64,000 nt of DNA from positions 9,043 through 73,042 of the forward strand of contig JBNARO010000004.1 of NCBI GenBank assembly GCA_049718665.1. The letters run 5' to 3'. This stretch comes from NZ13-RE01 sp049718665 (GTDB taxonomy: Bacteria; Dictyoglomota; Dictyoglomia; Dictyoglomales; Dictyoglomaceae). Below are positions 59,683 through 64,000 of the stretch, piece by piece (position 1 is the stretch's first letter; the number at the start of each line of letters is the position of its first letter). The notes beneath the pieces are model-generated. The model was given only the letters and a program-made list of their open reading frames with translations. It was not told the origin of the DNA and did no database searches. Both the position numbers and the translations under genes were made by a program.

Positions 59683-60499
59683 TAAAAACCATCTCCAGTA
59701 TCTTTATATTTTCTCTTATCAAAGAAAAGTAATCCTTACCAAATCCTAAAGGATCTAATATTAATATTTTTACCCCTGTTTCCTTAGAAATCATATTCAA
59801 AACTGAAGAAGTCGTAAAGGGCTCTTTAAATATATATTTAATCTTCTTTTTCTTAATGAGATTTATTATCTCAATTACCTTCTTAGGAGAAGGCTCTTTT
59901 CCTTCCCCTTCTTCAATTACTGCCAAGGTTTTAATATTATACCTTTTAAAGAAATAATACCATGCGGGATGATAAACAATAACTTCTTTGGTCTTATATT
60001 TTGAGAGTCTTTTCTTTATTTCTTTATCCAAATCGTCTAACTTTTTTATTAAGCCTTTAAAATTTATTTCGTAATATTTTTTGTTCTTAGGATCTAGGCT
60101 TACAAGTTTTTTATATATATTCTCAGATATTTTTTTAGCAATTATAGGATTAAGCCAAATATGGGGGTTATTCTCTTCAAATTTTATATTATAAGATACA
60201 TTGAGAATATCTTTTCTTTTATTCTTTAAAAGATTTTCTACCCAAAAGTCTACATCTCCTCCATTTATAATTATTAAATCTGCTTTTTCAATTAATCTAA
60301 AAGTCTCAGGTGTTGGCTCAAAAATATGAGGATTAGTATTTGCTGGGATTATCAAAGAAAAACTCCAAAATTTTCCTCCAATATATTTAGAGAGGCTTTG
60401 CAAAGGAGGAATAGATACTAAGGCATTTTTCACACTCCCAAAGACTTCCAAAGAAAAAATTAAGACAAAAATTAGGAGAATAAAAATAACTCTCCTCAT
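59666..60499 (-). CDS. Zn/Mn ABC transporter substrate-binding protein (cluster A-I)
   Basis: A 277-residue exported protein with a signal peptide (1-21). The metal ligands of the TroA/ZnuA group appear as NPHIFEPTPE (His), NNPHIWLNP (His), VYHPAWYYFF (His) and an acidic residue in LILDPLG near the end. The His-rich loop of true ZnuA is absent, so manganese or iron are possible. First gene of the operon. Confidence 0.83.
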   Translation of the reverse strand: MRRVIFILLIFVLIFSLEVFGSVKNALVSIPPLQSLSKYIGGKFWSFSLIIPANTNPHIFEPTPETFRLIEKADLIIINGGDVDFWVENLLKNKRKDILNVSYNIKFEENNPHIWLNPIIAKKISENIYKKLVSLDPKNKKYYEINFKGLIKKLDDLDKEIKKRLSKYKTKEVIVYHPAWYYFFKRYNIKTLAVIEEGEGKEPSPKKVIEIINLIKKKKIKYIFKEPFTTSSVLNMISKETGVKILILDPLGFGKDYFSLIRENIKILEMVFNEQNH

Positions 60500-60549
60500 A
60501 AAGACCTCCCGATAACAAGAATTATTTTTAAATATTATACTATATAAAT

Positions 60550-60578
60550 TTGCAAGCTAAGGATTTAAATGATAAAAT
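60550..60578 (+). promoter_or_regulatory. candidate promoter for the second CUT1 operon
   Basis: TTGCAA (60550-60555), a 17-nt spacer and TAAAAT (60573-60578), upstream of the binding-protein gene at 60617. A divergent TATAAT for znuA lies at 60539-60534 on the minus strand. Confidence 0.5.
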
Positions 60579-60616
60579 TTTAAAAAATAAAAAATTCTTT
60601 TTTGGGGGGATAAAGG

Positions 60617-61948
60617 ATGAAAAGAGGAAAAGTGCTCCTTTTAGTTTTAGGTCTTCTCCTTATTTTCCTCACATTAATAGATATCTCTTCAGCTCAAAGA
60701 ATCACTATTACTGTAACCAATAGAAAAGGTTGGCGATGCACTGAAGGAATAAAAGCAAATCTACCTAAGTTTGAAGAAGCTACAGGAATAAAAGTCAACT
60801 GGGTTGATATTCCTCCAGGAGAATTAACAGCAAAGACCTTAGCAGAATTGGAGGCAAGGACTGGAGCTTTTGATGTTATTATGGCAAGTGCAGAGTTTGA
60901 TTTGGCAGCATATTATAAGTATTTACTTCCCTTAGATAGATATGTTGCTAAAAAATGGGGAAGTGTGAGTAATTTCAGAAAACTTATAAGTACTGAGGCT
61001 GCAAAGGCGGGAATTTGGGAAGGAAAAACTTATTATATTCCTTTCCATGGGAATGTACAATTCCTTATCTATAGAAAATCTCTTTTCGAAGATCCTAAGG
61101 AACGCTCCGCTTTTAAAGAAAGATTTGGATATGAACTTCCTACCCCACCTAAAACTATAAAAGAATTAATAGATGTAGCGGTTTTCTTTACAAGACCTGA
61201 AAAAAATCTTTGGGGATTAGGGATTCCATTAGGTGGCAAATATCCTCAGCACTTCTTAGAGCATGTTATGTTAGGAGCGGGAATTGATGTGATAGATTTA
61301 AAAACTGGAAAGCCTGACTTTACTTCTGGAGTAAAATATAAAAGAGCAATTGAGATTGCAACTTTCTTGAATGACTTACTAAACAAGTACAAAGTTATTC
61401 CACCTGCTGCTAAAACTATGGGACATGTAGAGATGAGAGAGATGTGGAAACTTGGTCAGTTGGCTATGGCATTTTCTTGGTGGGGAGATCACTGGGATGT
61501 ATTAAATTCTCCTGAATTTGTGAAAGCGGTAGGTCCTGTGGGAAGTGCACCTTTCCCTCAATGGCCGGGAGGTCCTAAGTCTCGTAGAGGAGGAAGGATG
61601 TCTATTTGGAGCTTAGGAATTGTTAATACATGTAAGAATCCTGATGCAGCCTGGAAGTTTATAGAATGGTTTATAAGTGAGGAGAACTTACAAACAGAGG
61701 CAAAGACGTCAGGTGCTGCTTCTCATTGGATTGAAGTAGACAAAAAATCAGCAGAGAAAGGATTATTAGCAGAGGGATTAGTGGAAAGTCTTCCTTATAG
61801 TGTACCTCCAAGATTAGGATTTGTAAAACAAGGTCCTCAATTGATTACTGCTTTTATAGAAGAAGCTCAAAATATGGTTGTTGGAACTTATACTCCTAAA
61901 CAAATGGTAGATAGGCTGCTTGAAAGATTTAATGAGATTATGAAGTGA
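60617..61948 (+). CDS. sugar ABC transporter substrate-binding protein (CUT1 type)
   Basis: A 443-residue exported protein with a signal peptide (1-25, ending Ser-Ser-Ala-Gln). Family 1 solute-binding features include RITITVTNRKGW at the mature start and LAMAFSWWGDHW. Paired with the two downstream permeases. It contains the segment VNTCKNPDAAWKFIEWFI typical of the C-terminal lobe in this class. No sugar can be assigned, and no ATPase follows. Confidence 0.87.
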   Translation: MKRGKVLLLVLGLLLIFLTLIDISSAQRITITVTNRKGWRCTEGIKANLPKFEEATGIKVNWVDIPPGELTAKTLAELEARTGAFDVIMASAEFDLAAYYKYLLPLDRYVAKKWGSVSNFRKLISTEAAKAGIWEGKTYYIPFHGNVQFLIYRKSLFEDPKERSAFKERFGYELPTPPKTIKELIDVAVFFTRPEKNLWGLGIPLGGKYPQHFLEHVMLGAGIDVIDLKTGKPDFTSGVKYKRAIEIATFLNDLLNKYKVIPPAAKTMGHVEMREMWKLGQLAMAFSWWGDHWDVLNSPEFVKAVGPVGSAPFPQWPGGPKSRRGGRMSIWSLGIVNTCKNPDAAWKFIEWFISEENLQTEAKTSGAASHWIEVDKKSAEKGLLAEGLVESLPYSVPPRLGFVKQGPQLITAFIEEAQNMVVGTYTPKQMVDRLLERFNEIMK

Positions 61949-61974
61949 AGATAATAACATAAGGAGGGTAGCCA

Positions 61975-62829
61975 GTGAAAATATTTCGTTGGCAATATAA
62001 TCTCTTTATTCTTCCCGCTCTTTTAGTTATGGTTATATTTTTTATGTACCCTGTACTTTTAACTTTCTATTTTAGCTTTCTTGATTATTCCATTGTAAGA
62101 CATACTAATGAGTTTATTGGTCTTGGAAATTATATAAAAATTTTCAAGAGTAATATTTTTATTCAAACTGCCTATAATACTTTTATATGGGTTATAATAT
62201 CCACTCTTGTTCCTTTGTTTTTAGCAATACTGGCTGCCCTCCTTACCTATGAAAATTTCTTAGGATATAAAGTTTTTAGAAGCCTTTTCAGTCTACCTAT
62301 GATTTTTATCCCATCTTCTACTGCTATTCTCTGGGCTTTAATGTATAGTGAACCTTTTGGGTTAATTAATCATATAATGGAATTTTTACATTTACCAAGA
62401 GAAATTTGGCTTGCTAACCCTAAAACTGTTCTTCCTGCAGTATCTATTGCAAATGCATGGTATGGGACTCCTATGTCTTATTTAATGATACTAGCAGGAT
62501 TGGAAAGTTTGGATACAGAGCCGTTAGAAGCATCAGAGGTAGATGGAGCTTCCTATTGGCAAAAAGTAAGGTATATCATTTTGCCTATGGTCTCCCCTGT
62601 AATATTATTAGTAGCACTTTTAAGACTTATTGATGTTATTAGAAGTTTTTCTCTTATATGGATAATGACTCAAGGAGGACCTGGAACTTCTTCTACTACT
62701 CTTCCTGTTGCTACTTTTAAGGTTTCTTTCTTACAATATGATTATGGTATGGGATCTGCATGGGGAGTTATTAATGTCATAGTTACTTTTATAATTACCC
62801 TTCTTATATTAAGGAGGCAAAGGAGATGA
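61975..62829 (+). CDS. sugar ABC transporter permease (MalF-like)
   Basis: A 284-residue permease with six segments and the EAA loop (EASEVDGASYWQKVRYIILPM). It starts at a GTG after AAGGAGGGTAG. It overlaps the next permease by 4 nt. As in the first CUT1 operon, the ATPase must be supplied from elsewhere. Confidence 0.87.
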   Translation: MKIFRWQYNLFILPALLVMVIFFMYPVLLTFYFSFLDYSIVRHTNEFIGLGNYIKIFKSNIFIQTAYNTFIWVIISTLVPLFLAILAALLTYENFLGYKVFRSLFSLPMIFIPSSTAILWALMYSEPFGLINHIMEFLHLPREIWLANPKTVLPAVSIANAWYGTPMSYLMILAGLESLDTEPLEASEVDGASYWQKVRYIILPMVSPVILLVALLRLIDVIRSFSLIWIMTQGGPGTSSTTLPVATFKVSFLQYDYGMGSAWGVINVIVTFIITLLILRRQRR

Positions 62830-63638
62830 GCCCTTTTAGAACAGTTTTTATTTTTCTTATTGTTCTTATTCTCTTAGGATGGGCATTATTTCCTATATTT
62901 TATTCCTTAATCATTTCTCTTTCTGGTTTTGAACTTCCTACAAAGTTGGGATTTCCAAAAGAAATAACTTTAAATAACTACATAGATGCTTTAAAAGATA
63001 AAGAAGTCTGGAATGCTACCTGGAACTCTCTTCTCATTGCTATTTTTGCAACTTTTCTCTCTATTTTTACTTCTATCCCTTCTGCTTATGCTTTCTCTAG
63101 ATCACAAAATAAACTTTCTCAATTTTTATATTATTTATTCTTATTCTTTAGACTCTTTCCTTGGATTGCTCTTGCCTTCCCTATATTTTATTTAATGGCA
63201 AAATTAAAATTAGTGGATACTCATTTAGGAGTAGGAATTAGCCATTCAGTCTGGATAATTCCTACCAGTATTTGGTATTTAAAAGGATTTTTTGATATGG
63301 TTCCATTAGAAATAGAAGAATCAGCTCTTGTGGATGGAGCTTCTCCCTTTCAAGTCCTTCTAAAAGTTGTACTTCCTAATATATTGCCCGGTCTTATTGC
63401 TGTCTCAATATTAGCCTTTATGTCAAGCTATACTGAATATTTATATTCCTTAATTCTAACTCGAACTCACACTACTACTCTTCCTGTACTTATGGCGGGA
63501 TATCTTTCTGAGTTTAAAGTTGAATGGAGAAAAATTTCTGCTATATCTATGCTATCTACTATTCCTATGATAATTTTTTACTCTTACACTCTCAATTTTA
63601 TGAAAAGAGGTGCCTTTTCAGGAGTAATAAAAGGATAA
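62826..63638 (+). CDS. sugar ABC transporter permease (MalG-like)
   Basis: A 270-residue MalG-type permease with the EAA loop (EESALVDGASPFQVLLKVVL). Last intact gene of the operon. Directly after it comes a broken TetR-type gene that may once have been its regulator. Confidence 0.87.
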   Translation: MSPFRTVFIFLIVLILLGWALFPIFYSLIISLSGFELPTKLGFPKEITLNNYIDALKDKEVWNATWNSLLIAIFATFLSIFTSIPSAYAFSRSQNKLSQFLYYLFLFFRLFPWIALAFPIFYLMAKLKLVDTHLGVGISHSVWIIPTSIWYLKGFFDMVPLEIEESALVDGASPFQVLLKVVLPNILPGLIAVSILAFMSSYTEYLYSLILTRTHTTTLPVLMAGYLSEFKVEWRKISAISMLSTIPMIIFYSYTLNFMKRGAFSGVIKG

Positions 63639-63645
63639 TAAGGTG

Positions 63646-63988
63646 GTGGGTTTGCCAAAGAGAACTTTTTAATATTCCTGAGGAAAAAAGAAAGAAAATT
63701 ACTGATGCTCTAATAAAATATTTTGCAAACAGACCTTTTAGAAAAAACCGCTTTCTATGATGATTCTCCTTATAGGGATGAGGTTTATGAGTTTCTTAAA
63801 GGAAAAACCAAAAACCTACTTTATGAAATAATTGTAAAGAATCAAAAAATGGATTTATAAGAGATGATGTATCTCCAGAAATTATTATGCTTTTTATAGA
63901 GATGGCAAGGTATAAAGGAGTAAAAGTTTCTGATTTCTCAAAGGATTATGTGAAGAAAATTCAAGATGATTTTATGACTGACCTGTAA
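63646..63988 (+). pseudogene. TetR-family regulator, decayed
   Basis: A GTG with AAGGTGG upstream begins LPKRT; one frame over, FNIPEEKRKKITDALIKYFA continues like a TetR helix-turn-helix start. After RPF the recognition helix is missing, and two other frames carry FYDDSPYRDEVYEFLKGKTK plus NLLYEIIVKNQK, and SPEIIMLFIEMARYKGVKVS plus DFSKDYVKKIQDDF, ending at 63988. Together they read like a TetR protein broken by several shifts and one deletion. Confidence 0.65.
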
Positions 63989-64000
63989 TCAGTATTGAAA

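Noticed and set aside
63524..63760. A 78-codon frame running out of the last permease gene
   Set aside because: Its first half is a shadow of the permease; only the last part is meaningful, as a piece of the TetR remnant.
1..64000. tRNA, rRNA and CRISPR array search
   Set aside because: No cloverleaf-type segment in the intergenic gaps, no rRNA core sequence and no regularly spaced repeats were seen by eye.

Overview
The window looks like a low-GC, thermophilic bacterial chromosome, most likely Dictyoglomus. This rests on overall gene content and composition (roughly one third GC; Lys/Glu/Ile-rich proteins; many Thermotoga-like carbohydrate genes), not on a marker gene, so the genus is an inference. 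Genes are tightly packed with frequent 4-nt overlaps, strong GGAGG ribosome binding sites and several GC-rich hairpin terminators. I saw no rRNA, tRNA or CRISPR array.

Layout: 1-772, tRNA 2-thiolation pair ttuA (partial) and sulfur carrier ttuB. 947-5419, CUT1 sugar ABC transporter (binding protein, two permeases, no ATPase) with a PHP metallohydrolase, followed by an MgtC-like protein. 6118-12318 (minus), a five-gene sugar-acid operon: tagaturonate epimerase-like uxaE, 2-hydroxyacid dehydrogenase, gluconokinase-type kinase, 6-phosphogluconate dehydrogenase and an SDR. 12549-16390, two small secreted proteins, a flavin reductase, an orphan MsmX-type ATPase with an anomalous 5' end, and a secreted zinc phospholipase C-like protein.

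16394-18253 is a scar. Remnants of macA and macB efflux genes flank a GC-rich foreign segment carrying an intact ADP-ribosylglycohydrolase and a broken RecU-like resolvase. 18341-19270 holds a DUF2089 protein and a membrane partner. 19313-23811 contains the three families linked in methanogens to homocysteine synthesis from aspartate semialdehyde (COG2122/UPF0280, NIL-ferredoxin, DUF39), wrapped around trkH-trkA. 23998-28437 is an XRE regulator, an ImmA/IrrE peptidase and a 1233-residue secreted TPR/transglutaminase protein in one operon, followed by divergent murJ and three tandem M42 aminopeptidases.

33229-39061 is a nickel region: NikMNQO importer, NikR, and larE-larB-larC for the nickel-pincer cofactor, with larA absent from the window. 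39048-46313 holds a flavodiiron protein, a secreted GH13 amylase, a BadF-type kinase, a GH4 glycosidase, a DMT permease and a ROK repressor. 46414-52310 is a Dpp/Opp-type ABC transporter, probably for oligosaccharides. 52496-60499 contains a small secreted protein, a second ROK regulator, a phosphoesterase, a CvpA-like protein, a zinc alcohol dehydrogenase, a glyoxalase-fold protein, an MFS carrier and a Zn/Mn ABC transporter. 60617-63638 is a second CUT1 sugar transporter without an ATPase, followed by a decayed TetR regulator.

Together the genes describe a saccharolytic heterotroph. Two CUT1 importers and one Dpp-type importer bring in oligosaccharides, the ATPase at about 14.4 kb probably energises the CUT1 systems, and intracellular glycosidases, kinases and a sugar-acid route feed central metabolism. 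No stretch longer than 300 bases is without a gene or gene remnant.
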